Below are positions 1 to 12,529 of a stretch of DNA of 64,000 nucleotides, in pieces. The notes under the pieces were generated by a model. It was given only the letters and a program-made list of their open reading frames with translations, was not told where the DNA came from and made no database searches. Position numbers and translations under genes: made by a program. Within the stretch, counting starts at the first letter, position 1. Each line of letters opens with the position of its first letter. The stretch comes from Mangifera indica (lineage: Eukaryota; Streptophyta; Magnoliopsida; Sapindales; Anacardiaceae): NCBI RefSeq assembly GCF_011075055.1, contig NC_058137.1, positions 18,275,463-18,339,462 on the forward strand, written 5' to 3'.

Positions 1-1990
1 ACTAGATAATGCTGGTGAATTTATATCTAAGATATTTGATGGTTATTGTATATCTATGGGAATTGATGTTGAACATCCACTCAAAATAGATTAGCTGAGT
101 TTCTTATCAAACAACTCTAGGTAATTGCACGTACTTTATTACAAAAAACTCGATTACCAACTTCTATGTGAGGACATAGTATATTACATGTTGTAGCATT
201 AATTCACTAGCGACCTTCTTCTTATCATCAATATTCTTCCTTACAATTGGTTCTTGGTGACTAAGTTGTGTTTAAGGTTAGATTCGAATCGAGCCCATTC
301 GAGCTTAGCTTTAATAAGACCAAAATGAGTCAGCCTTATACGAGCTCGATCGAGTTCGAGCTACTTGCCAAAATTTTCAATTAAAAATTTTGATACAAAA
401 TGACGTTGTTTTGACTAATATGTGTTAAAATAACGTCATTTTAATAATGAAAAACGAGTCGAGCCAAATTTGAGCAGAATTTAAGCCGAGTTTGAGCTTG
501 ACTTTCACAAACTTGAGCTCAGCTATATGTAAACCAAGTTGAGGTCAAGCTTGGCTCAGCTCAAATCTAACCCTAGTTGTGTTGTATATGTCCTTATTGT
601 GTCTTTTTAATGCACAAAAAATGGACCCTAATGTCATTTGGAAATCTATGTTGGATAAAATTCACTACCTATTCTTAGGTAGCTGGAACTATTAACAGGT
701 GATCTTTTTACAATATGATTTACAGATTGTTACTTTGATGAGATAACATTCCTACTTTTAGGAGAAAAGAAAATGCTTTTTGAAGTTAGACATGAATTTA
801 CTTAGTATGTACCTACTATGTCTCATCTAAATCCTCACATATCTCAAAGTGAAACTGAAGTGCAGAAGATAATGCATTTACAAATTATTGTTAACCAAAT
901 ATCTGATGCATTTGTAGATACAACAAAAATGATAAGATCACATATACCAATTGTCAATGCACTAGTAAGAATTAATGTAGCTGTTAAACAGTTTATTTGA
1001 GTCATGACTGATTAATCTACTACACACTGAAACGTGATAGACTTGTTGGATCAAAAGATACTGCTTCTAAAAAAGGAAAAACAAATAATCAAACAGATAT
1101 CACTCCTGATGATTCTAAAATGAATAAAACATCGACATTTTCTAATATTCTTCTAGAAGAGGTTATGGTCTTTGAAGAGACTCAAATCTTTGAAGAGACC
1201 GAAACCCCTGAAGTAGTACAAAATTTTAAAGAATAAGAAAATAATAATACTAAATATTTTCAAATTATGCTTATACATGAAAGATGTGGAACCGTGAAAT
1301 GGTTAACATTGATAATATACTCTCATTTATAGTAACTACTGAAATTATGAATGAAGATGATTTTAAACCACGTATTATGGCTGAGTGTAAACAAAGACAT
1401 GATTGGCCTAAATAAGAAGAAGTCATTCATACAGAATTAGCTTTTTTAGTAAAACGTCAAGTGTTTGGGTCTGTAGTTCAACACCTAAGATTGTACAACC
1501 CGTTGGACATAAATGGGTATTTGCGAGAAAAATAAATAAGAAAAATGAAATTATTAGATATAAAGTCAGACTTATAGCTCAAGGCTTTTCCTGAAGGCTA
1601 GGTAAAGACCTTGATGAAATATATGCACCTGTGATGGATATAATCATATAACATCGGTATGCAGTGATTAAACAAGCAGCAAAATTAATTTCATTACAAA
1701 GAGAAGGGGAGAATTCATTAGATGAAACATTCATCAAAAGGAGCAAATTTTTTTTTAAGTTTATCATATATTGGATAAAATGTGCACTGTACTCTTTTTT
1801 CCTTCAGTAGGTTTTTTCCTATTGAGTTTTCCTAGTAAAGTTTTTAATGACAGTTTTAATCATGTCCAATCTTACTTTATAGGACATTAAATAATTATGT
1901 TCCTTTGCTTTGGTTTTTATCTCACTGGATTTTTCTTTAATAAGATTAATATAATTATCTATAAGTGGTAGAAATTTAATGGGGAGTGTT
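1..1990 (+). mobile_element. Ty1/copia internal region, degenerate
   Basis: Translated in changing frames, this stretch follows a plant copia polyprotein. Positions 1-230 resemble the integrase core (a frame reading DNAGEF, then GIDVEHP). After the MITE at 273-574, positions 584-1010 resemble the integrase C-terminal part, including the frame MSHLNPHISQSETEVQKI at 818-871. Positions 1380-1660 resemble the start of reverse transcriptase (frames reading KPVGHKWVF-like and KARLVAQGF-like segments with stops). Stops and frameshifts are frequent, so no protein can be made. Positions 1770-1986 have the look of the 3' non-coding part of a copia element, ending in a purine run (ggggag) directly before the LTR at 1987. 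Most of reverse transcriptase and RNase H is missing between about 1660 and 1770, so this is internally deleted or a join of two relics. The 5' end lies outside the window. Confidence 0.75.
273..574. mobile_element. 302-bp MITE inside copia integrase region
   Basis: The element is bounded by the 9-bp direct repeat AGTTGTGTT at 264-272 and 575-583. Its ends are imperfect inverted repeats: the left starts TAAGGTTAGATTCGAATC and the right, read on the other strand, starts AGGGTTAGATTTGAGCTG. The interior is rich in GAGCTCGA-type words and has no coding capacity. Removing it rejoins the flanking copia reading (a GCAVYVPI-like stretch), which shows it is a later insertion. A 9-bp duplication suggests a Mutator-type source; the terminal sequence would also suit a hAT MITE if only 8 bp were duplicated. 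Confidence 0.82.
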
Positions 1991-2257
1991 ATATTCGGTA
2001 GATTTTTCCACCACGTGAGGAGAAAAATTTCAAAGCTTTGTGTGAATGCAGTAAAGGCATAGTGAGCTGTATTGGATGCCTTGGAAATTAACTTTAGAAA
2101 ATGTCATCTTCTTGACTGGAGGGGTGACAATGATTTGTATAAATAACCCCCCTCCTTTCTTTATTTGTAACATATATGCATATATTGAATTAATACTCCG
2201 TTTGCGGTTTTTCATGTTTCTTACAATTCTTTTTCCAAGTGTATAAAATTTATAACA
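1987..2257 (+). mobile_element. Short copia LTR (271 bp)
   Basis: It begins TGTTATA and ends TATAACA, a perfect 7-bp terminal inverted repeat with TG..CA ends. It is preceded by a purine run (ggggag, 1981-1986), as expected of a 3' LTR. A TATA box (TATAAATA) lies at 2138-2145. No second copy is seen in the window, so the partner LTR is outside it or lost. Confidence 0.7.
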
Positions 2258-2966
2258 AATATTCTTTTTATTTATTTATCTATTTATTACAATAACATGG
2301 TTCACTTATTATGTTCAATAGAAATGGCTACCTCAACATGGTTCAATTTTGGAATGTAGTCTTTAGCATTTCTTAAAACTACATATATTCTAGTATTTTC
2401 TTTACTAGATATACATGTTAACATAATCTTTTAGAATAGTATTAACTACAATGATAAATATTAAGATAATGGAAAATAAAATATGTTCTTTTATTGTTGG
2501 TCGAATCTAGTGGCTTTATTGTTGAACCGTATTGAAGTTTGAAGGAATTATGTGTTGTTAGTTCTCATATTATGTCAAAGGTTTGTAATGTCTATAGCTA
2601 TCTTTTCTACCATATTTAAAACTTGAAATGTTCATATTGATTCATACTTTTTTCGATATTTGCAATGTGAATGTAATAATGATTTAAATATACCTATAAA
2701 TGCAACAGGTTATAATTTAGTTGTGCAATTGGGAATTGCAATAATGGAGGACATTATAATTTAAAATGCACAAGTGCGAGAGATAGCATTCATCACAACT
2801 ATTTTTTGTCACTTTGACAAATTAAGATGTCATATGTTTTACAAAAAGTTGTTGTTTATGAAAGATCACAATCAAGTTTATAATCTTCTCATATAAATTG
2901 TAAAGGACAAAATGCAATATTAAACAATACCATAATTAATCAACAAAGTCGCATTACCATTTTTAC
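2258..2966. other. Intergenic AT-rich stretch
   Basis: No gene, RNA or clear transposon end was recognised. The last 8 bases (2959-2966, ATTTTTAC) are the left target duplication of the adjoining hAT element. Confidence 0.5.
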
Positions 2967-3758
2967 TAGGGGTGAGTAAACAAATCAAGTTGGAATCAGA
3001 ATCGCGGGTACTCGACTTTTGGTTTTGGATCCTACCTAAAACTAGTCTACTTTGGGTAGGTTTCAGTTTCAATTTTTTGGAAGTGATCAGTTCCAGTTAC
3101 TGTTTTGATTCCATTCATAAAAAACCAAAATTGGAACCAAAACCTACAAATAGACATCATGTAGAAGAGCAACAATGCAAATTGGGATATAACCATCAAG
3201 GTAGCACTCATTGCATTTGGGTAAAGTCTAAAAAACTCATTGATTTTTCCTTTATCTTCATCTACAACAACATTTTATATAGCAATATAAGGAATGCTAA
3301 CATCTTCGAAGTGTTTATACTCGCAGAGAAAACATATAGAAACTAGTTTGTTAAATGTTATTTTAACACATGATTCATTATAAGAAAAAAAAAAAGTTTT
3401 TTCTACAAATATTTTTGCATAAGCCATCTCTCACAACATAATCCCATATCAAGAGAAATGATGTTTTACTTAACCCTGTGTAAACAGTTATGGTATTACA
3501 TAGACTTTTCTGTGGTAAAATGAAGAATGAATATATTTAACAAGAGGTTAAATTCTAGAAGCTTATTATTGTGTTAAACTATCCAAAAATAATGCTGGTT
3601 TTGGTTAAGAACTGAACCTTACTTGAAATCTATAAGGTCAATATCAACCTTGTAGATTTCAGGTTTTGGTTTTTATTTTTAGTAATGGTTGATTCCGGTT
3701 TTAGCTTTGATTCCAATTCCTTAAAATTTCACAGAGTACCCAGATTTGTTCATCCTTA
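2967..3758. mobile_element. Non-autonomous hAT element, 792 bp
   Basis: The element is flanked by a perfect 8-bp duplication, ATTTTTAC, at 2959-2966 and 3759-3766. Its ends are imperfect inverted repeats: left TAGGGGTGAGTAAACAAATC, right (opposite strand) TAAGGATGAACAAATCTGGG. Subterminal regions are rich in GGTTTTGGTT/GATTCC words, as in many plant hAT elements. A 124-codon open frame at 2972-3346 covers the left subterminal repeat and looks like repeat sequence, not a gene. No transposase is present, so it would have depended on an autonomous hAT element. Confidence 0.85.
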
Positions 3759-3766
3759 ATTTTTAC

Positions 3767-5706
3767 ATAAAAAGGTAAAATATAATCATTCTCATTGAAA
3801 ATCATTCTCAATTTCCCTATGCTTATATCTGTCTAAATAGGCTTTTATTACTGTTTGAAGTTCTTTTTTAGAAAAAAAACGTTCAAATTCAACATTGAAA
3901 ACACACCAAAGCTATCCTTAAACTTTTTTCTTCTCTTTTATAGTATCATAAACAACACTTCTTGATATTTTTCACTACAAAAGTCATTTGCTATGACAAC
4001 AACTAGATAGGGTCCAACTAGTACAACACTTCTGCATTTGATGTGTGTATTTTATACATACACATTAATAGCTTTTAATTAGTTCGTTTTAGGTAAATTT
4101 TAGTTTATTTTGATTAATTTTTTTAATTTTAGTTTTCTTTTAAGATTTAATCTTATTTGACACTTTCAATAATATTTTTAGATGATTTGATAAGGCTCGA
4201 GCTTGATAAGGACAAGAATTAAAAGATCATAAAAAAAAATTGGCGTGAATTGTTAAAGTGATGTAGAAGTCAATTATGACCATAATTGATTCAGTTATGC
4301 TCATAATTGATGATGTGAATTGCAAAAAGAAAAAAAAAAGGAAAAAATGCAAGAAACAAATTAGGGTTGAGTTGGCTTAATATAAAAAGACAAAAAAATT
4401 ATCTATTTATTACGAAGGAGGACCGTAGCACTAAAAGGAAAGAAATTTTAAAGGAAAAATCACAAGATCCAATAGGAAGATTCAAGATGCAAGCTCAAGG
4501 ATCAAGTTAAAGAAGATCTAGCCTATCAAGCTTGAAGAGCTAAAAGTTTTCTTTAACCTTTTTCTTCTTGATAGTTGTTTATTTTCTGTTTTGAACATGA
4601 TGAATCTTTAATTGATTTTTATAGATTTATTGTGATGGATATGAGTAACTAAATTTCCTACATATAGTGTATGATGGATCTATAAATCTTTGTGATTGTT
4701 GACAGGTTTTGATTTAATTTAATGTTGATGAAGCTTTGATTTAGTGATCGTGAGCTTATTTCTTGTTTGATGTTTTGGGCCTAACATCTAGTTTGTTTGT
4801 AAATTGATTTTATACTTTTGAAAGATGGATAATCAATCAGTACAAACAATTTCTAAACCTAGAATTTTTATTTAGAAATAGATTTAGGTTCCTTATGGAT
4901 TTTATGATCATCATAGAGGCTTTTAATGGGTTTTGATATACTTAACCATGAAAGTAGGTAATTTCTTAATCTTTACATGCTTAAATCAACTTTAAAAGAA
5001 GAATTAAACAATTTAGGATTATTACCCATCAATTTCTCATCAATTTTTTGCTTTAGATTTGATCTGTTAACAATTACTAGTGATTCATGGTGAAATCTTA
5101 AATTAGATAAGTTTGCTTGATAATTAGTCCTTTAATTTTCTATTTTAATCAATTTCTTCATTGATTTTAATTAAATTGCTGTATTTTTATTCATTTTTCT
5201 AGATTAAATATTTGGTTTTTCTAGCTAATTCGAATTACAAAATGAACTAGTATCTAATAGCCAATCTCTATGAGACTAACATCTTTTTATATTACTTAAT
5301 TAACTTATGCACTTTTGAGCCATAGGCAACAACATTTTAAATAGGAACGAAATGATAGAACATATTGAATCAAGTTCAATATGAAATAAGATGATTTTGT
5401 TAAGGAAGTGTCTTAAAGTCAATAATCACATTCATTATTTGTGTAATCTTTGAGATTTTAAATAATATGACATTTCATTTCTCTTATTGTTTTTGTAAAT
5501 TAGATAATTGTCCTGAGAATAGTTGAATCGTGGTAAGGGGATCAGTGCATTATACTTGATTATAGAACCTTATATACATATTAGATGACTATTCTTAAAA
5601 CGTTTGTAACTCTAATATTACCATAACCTAAAGTATAGGTAATAGTGATAGAGTTATTATAGTATTGAATGACCTCATCAAAAGATAATGATAGTTTCCA
5701 CGTGTT
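3767..5706. other. Unassigned AT-rich DNA
   Basis: No coding region was recognised. Long A- and T-rich tracts and purine-rich segments (about 4310-4450) give it the look of old LTR-type non-coding sequence, but I could not define ends, repeats or a target duplication. Confidence 0.4.
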
Positions 5707-6283
5707 TGTAACACCCATTTCTAAATACATGCCATTATTTGAAATATGTATACAAAGTTATGTGTTACCTTTAACTTTTCCCTAATCCAAATAACAGATA
5801 ATAAATGCATAATAAATAAATTCTCACATACCCAAAAAGCAACCTCAATATAATTAAAAAACACTGTAATTTACATTAAATCTACACATGTTTGAAACCC
5901 AAAATACATAAACAAAGTGTATAAGTGCAATCCCAAACCAATACATAAATGCCCTCTGCTTATGCAATGTCCCAAGCTGACCTGTTGGTTTTCTTATCAT
6001 CCGACTACTCTATAAACCTACCTATAAAACCACAAAGGAACACAGTGAGTGATAAAACACTAAATAGGTGATCTCTCAAATGCCTATTTGAATGTTCTGG
6101 TATCAATTGCCCAATTCTTCAATGAAGATGTCATCCCAAATGATTAATATCAAACGATGTATATCAATGTTTGGGACGCTTAGTAAAAACATGAGACATC
6201 TCATATGTAAAATATGAAGTGTACCCAATATATTTGTTGCTTGGGCTTTGTACTAAAGATATTTTATCACAAGAAGAGTAAAA

Positions 6284-7137
6284 TGTCATGAACTAATTTC
6301 AATGGGCACGATATAGGGTTGCCACAACACTACAGTCAAATACACAGTAGTACGAGCGTGTCAACAGGTACTAGTGTGAAAACAGGCATAGTTGATATAA
6401 AATGAGCATTAGGCCTGTAATTGACAAATGAGGGCATTTAGCCCTATTATCCAACACCCAAGAGTGGGTCTAAGCCAATGAAGCAGCAAGTCTACAGTTC
6501 TAGCCCATTAGTCTAAAGTTCTAGCAAGTGAAAGGTAGCCAAAAAGTCATCTTAGCCCATTTGCAAGATAACATCATTAGCATGCAAACATAAGTGGCAA
6601 AGGTACAGCCAGGGGACACCATGCATCAGGGATGACAACGTTACACAAAAAAGTATAGACATGCAATAGTGGTGCAGGGAAAACAGGTTATATAAGGGCT
6701 ACATAGATAATTGAAGTCATACAAGTGGCATGCAACAGTGAAGCAAGAAAAGACAATCATGCAGAGGTACATAGGTTGTGGTGTAGGAAAAGAAGATTAT
6801 GCATGGGTTGCATGACACTTAGATAACTAAAATGTAATTATTGTATATTTGAAATTTGAATTAGTTTGTAAGCTTATATAAAGAGGCAACCATTGTACGA
6901 AATTTCTTTATAAGCATTAGTTCAAGTTAATACAACTAATATTTCTTGGCTCATTACTTTGCCTTATATCATTGTGTGAAATGTTTGTGGGTGTTCTTAA
7001 CTACTTGCTTCCATTATTCCATTGTCACAACTTGTTTTTGCCAGTTTGGGGTAGCGTATTGGGGTTTTTGGCTGACTTAGCCACTAAGGAGCCACTAAGT
7101 GCCACACGGTTGACGACAGATTGCTTGGCTTGTGACA
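6284..7137 (+). repeat. 5' LTR of the outer gypsy element
   Basis: It begins TGTCA and ends TGACA, a perfect 5-bp inverted terminus, and is 854 bp long. A TATA box (TATATAAAG) lies at 6875-6883, with the matching box of the 3' LTR at 15601-15609. The sequence aligns along its length with 15007-15865. The 100-codon frame at 6972-7274 crosses the LTR end and primer site and is not a gene. Confidence 0.85.
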
Positions 7138-7139
7138 AG

Positions 7140-7151
7140 TGGTATCAAAGC
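7140..7151 (+). other. Primer binding site (initiator Met-tRNA type)
   Basis: TGGTATCAAAGC differs at one base from TGGTATCAGAGC, the site complementary to plant initiator methionine tRNA. It lies 2 bases after the 5' LTR end. Confidence 0.8.
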
Positions 7152-7479
7152 TACATTTGTAGGGAGCAAAGTTCATTTCTTTATCCGAGTAAAGTGTTTT
7201 TAGATCCTACGTTTATGGAAAGCAAGGCTCACATCTTTTCCAAGTTCGGGTTTATTCACAATAAGTTTAACTGAGCTTGTTCATGTTATGCTAGATTTTC
7301 CAAGAGGAAGACTCTATGAATTTTTATATTGATCCAAGGGGATTTTCATATTTTAGCAGTGTTTTGTGTTGTTCCAAGAGGGAGTAACACATTCTAGAAA
7401 TATTTCTGAGTAACACATCTTAGAAATATTTCTATCTTTTGTAACAGTGGTTAACAGTGGGGTTTAACCATTCCAATAA

Positions 7480-8855
7480 TGGAGATGTTGGGCACTAGTG
7501 ATCTAACCATGCATAACAGTCAGGAGCAAGAATAAGAGGCTTCAAAAGGGGGAAAACAACAACAAGGCAAGTCTAGGGAGACAATGGTTGATATAAATGT
7601 GAGGTTTGCACAAGTAGAGCTTGCATTTGGCAATCGATTGGATCAACTCGGGCATTGGGCTTAGCACACTGAGATGCTTGAAGGTAGCATGAAGAAGCTG
7701 CGAGAGAAGACCTAAAGTGTTTTGAACGTTATTTTCGAGTCATGCCGCAATGAAGGTATTGAAATTCGTGACTCTTGGTTATTGAAATCACTACTCTTTG
7801 ACAAGAAGTTGTTGCATTACAAAAAGAATTTTGAGGGATAAATGTTGAGCTAGGGGATATCAAAAGTGACTTGGTACTGTGTAAGATGACAATACCGCAA
7901 GGGCCAACTGTCGCCACAACTTCATCATCCAAACCCTACCAAAGCTAACGTGCCACAACCAAAGGTATACAAGGGTGCACATTATGCCAAGGAAATTGAT
8001 AATTTTCTTTGGTATATTAAACAATATTTTCATGTTGTAGGTATTGAAAGTAATACCAATATGATTGATCGTGCCAACTTTATTTGAGGGATACCATTAT
8101 AATTTGGTGGCGTAGGTGGCATGTAGAAATCGAATAGGTAATAGCAATATTTAGACATAGGGTTAGTTCAAGGTAGATCTAAAGCGCCAATTTTACCTAA
8201 AGAATACAAAGTATGAGGGCAAAAACAAGTTATGGTGGCTCACTTAATATGATAACATTTGGGAGTATGTGAATGAGTTTTCTAAACTATTGCTTGAGAT
8301 TACTAATTTTCCAATATAGGAGCCATTGTCTGCTTCATGGAAGGGTTGTAACCATGGGCAAAATAAGAGGTGCAATAGAAGGGACTACAAGATCTTAACA
8401 TGGTAATTACAATAACTGAATCACTTGTTGAACATAGAAAGCCCGAAAGGAGTGGTGTGATCAAGAGTGATCATAGAAAAAGTAGGAGAGACTACACTCA
8501 AGACAGTGATAGTGCTTAGGAAAACTATAAGGATTAGGATAACCCAGGCCAATGGAAGCAGTGTGACTATGACCATCATAGAGAAGGTGTGCAAGAGTAC
8601 AATAGGCATGGGGGAAGTCCAAATCGAAGGCAAAATCATCAGAACAGAGATAAGGGCCAAAGGAGAGTACCTCTGAAGTGTTTTCTCTGTTATGGATAAC
8701 AGATACTTAGAGAATGTCTAGTGCACAACAAGTTATCTAAGCTTATTGAGGAGTTGGGTAAATAGTAAGAATGATATGAGCAGGATGATCAGGGATAGAC
8801 ATTCAAAGTAAGAATGAGTTTTCTTTAGGTCATGGGTGCCATCAAGGGCCAACGT
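7480..8855 (+). pseudogene. Gypsy gag remnant of the outer element
   Basis: Plus-strand frames, interrupted by many stops, follow a plant Ty3/gypsy gag. A segment near 7976-8075 reads EIDNFLWYIKQYFHVVGIES, like the start of the conserved gag core. Near 8680-8725 a frame reads CFLCYG-LREC, a decayed zinc knuckle, followed by a LIEELG-like segment typical of the gag-protease linker. The reading stops at 8855, where the nested LTR begins. Two overlapping open frames (8421-8660 minus and 8467-8676 plus) are shadows of this region. Confidence 0.65.
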
Positions 8856-8970
8856 TGTAATATCCTCAGGTATGTTCCAAGAGCATTTATGTTTTTTGAC
8901 CATGTTTTGAGATATTTCCAATTTTTTATATATATATATATATTTATTCACATGGATGTGTGTTTTATTT

Positions 8971-9047
<77 letters not shown>

Positions 9048-11184
9048 CAAAAAATAAAATAAAAATAAGTTGTATATACATATAAATGGATATATATCCA
9101 TATCTTAAGAGAGAAAAGACAAAAAGTAGCATTTTAAGTCTCCTTTTCCATCTTTTACCGTCACTTCCAGAAGAAGGCGGATTTCTTCTTGCTTTTGCTA
9201 TGTTTTTGAAGAAAAGTTTGTGATTTGGAAGGGTTTTGGAAGATAAATAAGGAAGGAAAATAAGAGGAAGCACTTTGGGAGCCTTGGTAACCAAAATATC
9301 TCTTCCTTTTCCCTTTACCTATGTATATATATATTGGATGCATGTTATATGAATATGTTAGTATGTTTTGGTGTTGATTTAAGGTGATTTTAGTTATAAA
9401 GGAAGCAAAACAAAGAGAAGGGAGCCAACTTGTAAAGATTTGGCTTGGAACAAGGTAAGGGGTATCATCCTTGATGTGTTGCATGTTTTAGGCTTTTGTT
9501 CCTTGGATCTATGTTATAAATGATGATTTTGAAGTTGAGAAATGTTGCTTTGCCATTTGGGATATCTATGTGTGTGATTTTGTTCATGGCATAGAGTTGC
9601 ATAATATTTATAGTTTTACCATTGATTTCGTCCCATGTTTTGGATGTATTATCTGATGAATCATGAGTGCTATTATAGCTTGTTGGTAAGCTCTTTGAAT
9701 CCTCTTTCCAATGATATATAACTTTTATGAATTAAAGATCATTTGGACTATTAAATATTGTATGAACCAAAAGGACTGCTTTACCAAATAAACAGGGGAG
9801 AGTTTTTGCCATTGATTCCATCTCATGTTTTGACTACCTTATCTGATGAATTATGTATGCTATTATAGCTTGTTGGAAATCTCTTTTAATCCTCTTTCCA
9901 GTGATATATAGTTTGTATGAATTAGAGATTATTTGGACTATTAAATATTGTATGAACCAAAGAGACTTCTTTACCAAATAAATAGGGGAGAAATTTTTTG
10001 CCACTGATTGCATCTCACATTTTGACTACCTTATCTAATGAATTATGAGTGCTATTATAGCTTGTTGGAAAGCTATTTGAATTCTATTTTCAATGATATA
10101 TAGTTTGTATGAATTAGAGACTGTTAGGGTTATTAAATTATATGAAAAAGAAGGCTACCCTACCAAATGAACAGTATTTCACAGATTTTGGGAAAGAGAG
10201 AAAAAGAGAAAAAGGAAAGAAAGAAAGAAAGAAAGGAAAAGAAATGAAAGAAATGAGAGGAAAAAAAAAAAACAAGAAAAAGGAATCTGGGGGCTCAAGA
10301 TTCAAGGGTTATCCCAAGAGTATGGTTTAGTGAGTTATAAATAGATTTAGATAGAAGCAAGATTAGTAAGATAGAAACAAGATTTAGACAACATACATGC
10401 TATGAACTATGAGGGAGCACTTTACACTACACTGCCCGTAGTAGGGTACGTCCGTAGTAGGACACGTTCGTAGTAGGACATAGACCTACAGTAGGATCCG
10501 TTCGAAGTAGAGCATACTCGTAGTATAGCTTAATTCAGATTTCAAAATGGTGTAGTGAGAGAAAAAAAGAAAGCTCGAGCTTAGAAAAATATCAAATCCT
10601 TATAGTTAGCTTCCAAAAAGTATCAAATAGACACCAGACAAAGTATGACCCAAATAGTAAATAATGAACTAGATTATCCCCTCAATTTCTTATAAAGGTT
10701 ATGATGTGGGGTTGAGTCCCGAGAGTGAGTTTGAACAGGAAATGAGATAGTTTACTTAATCTTTTCCCCTTATGAGTGTTCTTATCTCTTACTTCCTTTT
10801 CTTTCCTGATTACAGGTACAGGTGATCGAGGTAGCTGTGAGGTAGGGTCAAGTCAGTAAAGATAGATTCGGTTGACGCAGGTTATCTCTAGTTTATATTA
10901 CATGCATACAGTAGCATGTTCTTGTCAACTTTTGACCTTTTTGAAATGATTATACAGTTGTATATGATTACTCCCTATTTTCAGACGCTTTTAGATGAGT
11001 TTTCCTATGAGTATATACATCTTTTATTCGTTTCTAAATTTTCAGTTTTCTTAGAATACTTTCTAAACATTTTCAGTGATGCGTTTATTTTAAAGTATTT
11101 TAAAAGAAAAAAAATAGACACTTTGGATATTAATTTGTAATATTGCTCCTTCGGTAGGTAGTATTTCTAGGGAGGAATGTTACA
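8856..11184 (+). repeat. 5' LTR of the nested gypsy element
   Basis: It is 2329 bp, starts TGTAATATCC and ends GGAATGTTACA. Recognisable blocks in order: a long TA dinucleotide tract (about 8977-9046), a purine-rich stretch, three tandem copies of a unit of about 190 bp (9618-10175), a purine-rich A/G block (10190-10290), and short degenerate repeats of a CGTAGTAGGACA-type word (about 10430-10525). The same blocks in the same order occur in the solo LTR at 21499-23733. Confidence 0.85.
9618..10175 (+). repeat. Three tandem units of about 190 bp inside the LTR
   Basis: Units begin at about 9618, 9808 and 10000, each starting with a CCATTGATT-like word followed by TCATGTTTTG, ATCTGATGAAT, GCTATTATAGCTTGTTGG and AATGATATAT in order. 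The third is shorter. The matching LTR at 21499-23733 has the same three units, so the triplication predates the spread of the family. Confidence 0.85.
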
Positions 11185-11599
11185 AGTTGGTATCAAAACA
11201 TGATTTTGGAAACCCAAAAAATGTTTTCTAAAACAAAATAGAGTAATCCAAAGAAACACAAAGATGAAATACCCTCTAGCCACACTGACCAGCCTTGCAG
11301 CTGATCACTGTAAGTTAAGTTTTCATAAATACCTGCTGAGTTTTATGAAACTAATATGTTCATTTTCAGGACCTATGAGTTAAACACCAGTAGATCCCTC
11401 TTAAAGAAGCTAGAGTGAAGGAGCAGCCCCCCACGTACCCCAAGGGGCACTCCATGCACATGATATGCGAGAGATCTTTAGAAAGATGATGAGAGAGCAT
11501 AGAGGTGCTCCTACGTAGGAAAGTGAGATAACGCATATACCGCCAACCCAAGGACACGATATGAGGGAGGTTACTTCAGTATCTATAACAGTCCTAATG

Positions 11600-12450
11600 A
11601 GGACTTAGTTGCATAATATTTTCAACCTCCCTAGTATGCATTAGCCTCAAAAATTTAATGGTGCAAATGACTCAATAACAACTAAAGAGTGGTTGGAATC
11701 AGTAGATAGTGCAATGGCCTTGTTTGACATGACCGACCAAGAGAAAATGAGATATGCCACCTATCTTTTCAAGTCAGAGGCAAGAATATGGTAGAACTTA
11801 GTTAGGGAGATGGGCAATGTCTTATAGATGACATGGTTCGAGTTCAGGCACAAATTTGAGACAGAGTACAAGGGTGCCGATGTTACTTGTATTAAGGCCC
11901 AAAAGTTTATTTATCTAGTGTAGGGACAAATTCTATAAAAGAATATTCCATAAAGTTTAATCAGTTATCCCAGTATGCCCTCGAGATAACTAGTACAGAG
12001 ATGGGGTGTATGCAGAAGTTCATGTACGGGCTAGATCTAGAGATAGCTTGAGATATTATGACAGGGGCGCAATTACCCAGAACTTATGCAGAGGCCCTCG
12101 ATAGAGCTTTGAAAGTAGAGGTTTTTGTGAGGAGGAGGTTTGGTTAGACTACAGGGTAAAAGGTTACACCTTCTACTGCCATGCCAATTCTCCCGATAAG
12201 TAGTGGTTCAGTTTCAGTACAGAAAGACCCTTATTTTGAGCGAGATAGAAAGGGTAAACGACCACTCCAGTTCAAAGACATGAAAAAGAACTAGAAAAGT
12301 GTAAAGAAACAAAAAGGACCTAAGATACCAACTTGTTAGAAATGTGGGAAGCAACATAGAGGAGAGTGTTTGACAAGCCAAACAGTTTATTTCAGATGTT
12401 GTCGGCTCGTTTTTATATAACTACCCCAGTGAGAGTAGAGCAGTAGCAGC
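11600..12450 (+). pseudogene. Nested element gag with zinc knuckle
   Basis: From about 11640 plus-strand frames follow a plant gypsy gag. A long open segment reads KEWLESVDSAMALFDMTDQE and continues into a YATYLFKSEARIW motif near 11765, then an EYKGADVTCIKAQKF segment near 11865. A zinc knuckle of the form C-x2-C-x3-H-x3-C (a CGKQHRGEC core) lies at about 12338-12372; one intervening codon is a stop. Several stops (for example at the second tryptophan of the RIWW motif) and frameshifts make it non-functional. Confidence 0.78.
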
Positions 12451-12529
12451 CTATTAGAGGGGCTACAACTAGAGTTTATACGATCACCCAAGGACCAGTA
12501 GAGGCTAACCCATCAACAGTCGCAGGTCA

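Noticed and set aside
2972..3346. 124-codon open frame
   Set aside because: It lies wholly inside a hAT element bounded by an 8-bp duplication and translates subterminal repeats. No domain is visible.
8832..9294. Several overlapping open frames rich in Tyr-Ile repeats
   Set aside because: They read through a TA dinucleotide tract in an LTR; the same happens at 21483-21786 in the other copy.
10142..10330. 62-codon Lys/Glu-rich open frame
   Set aside because: It translates a purine-rich A/G block of an LTR that also occurs in the solo copy. It is low-complexity sequence, not a gene.
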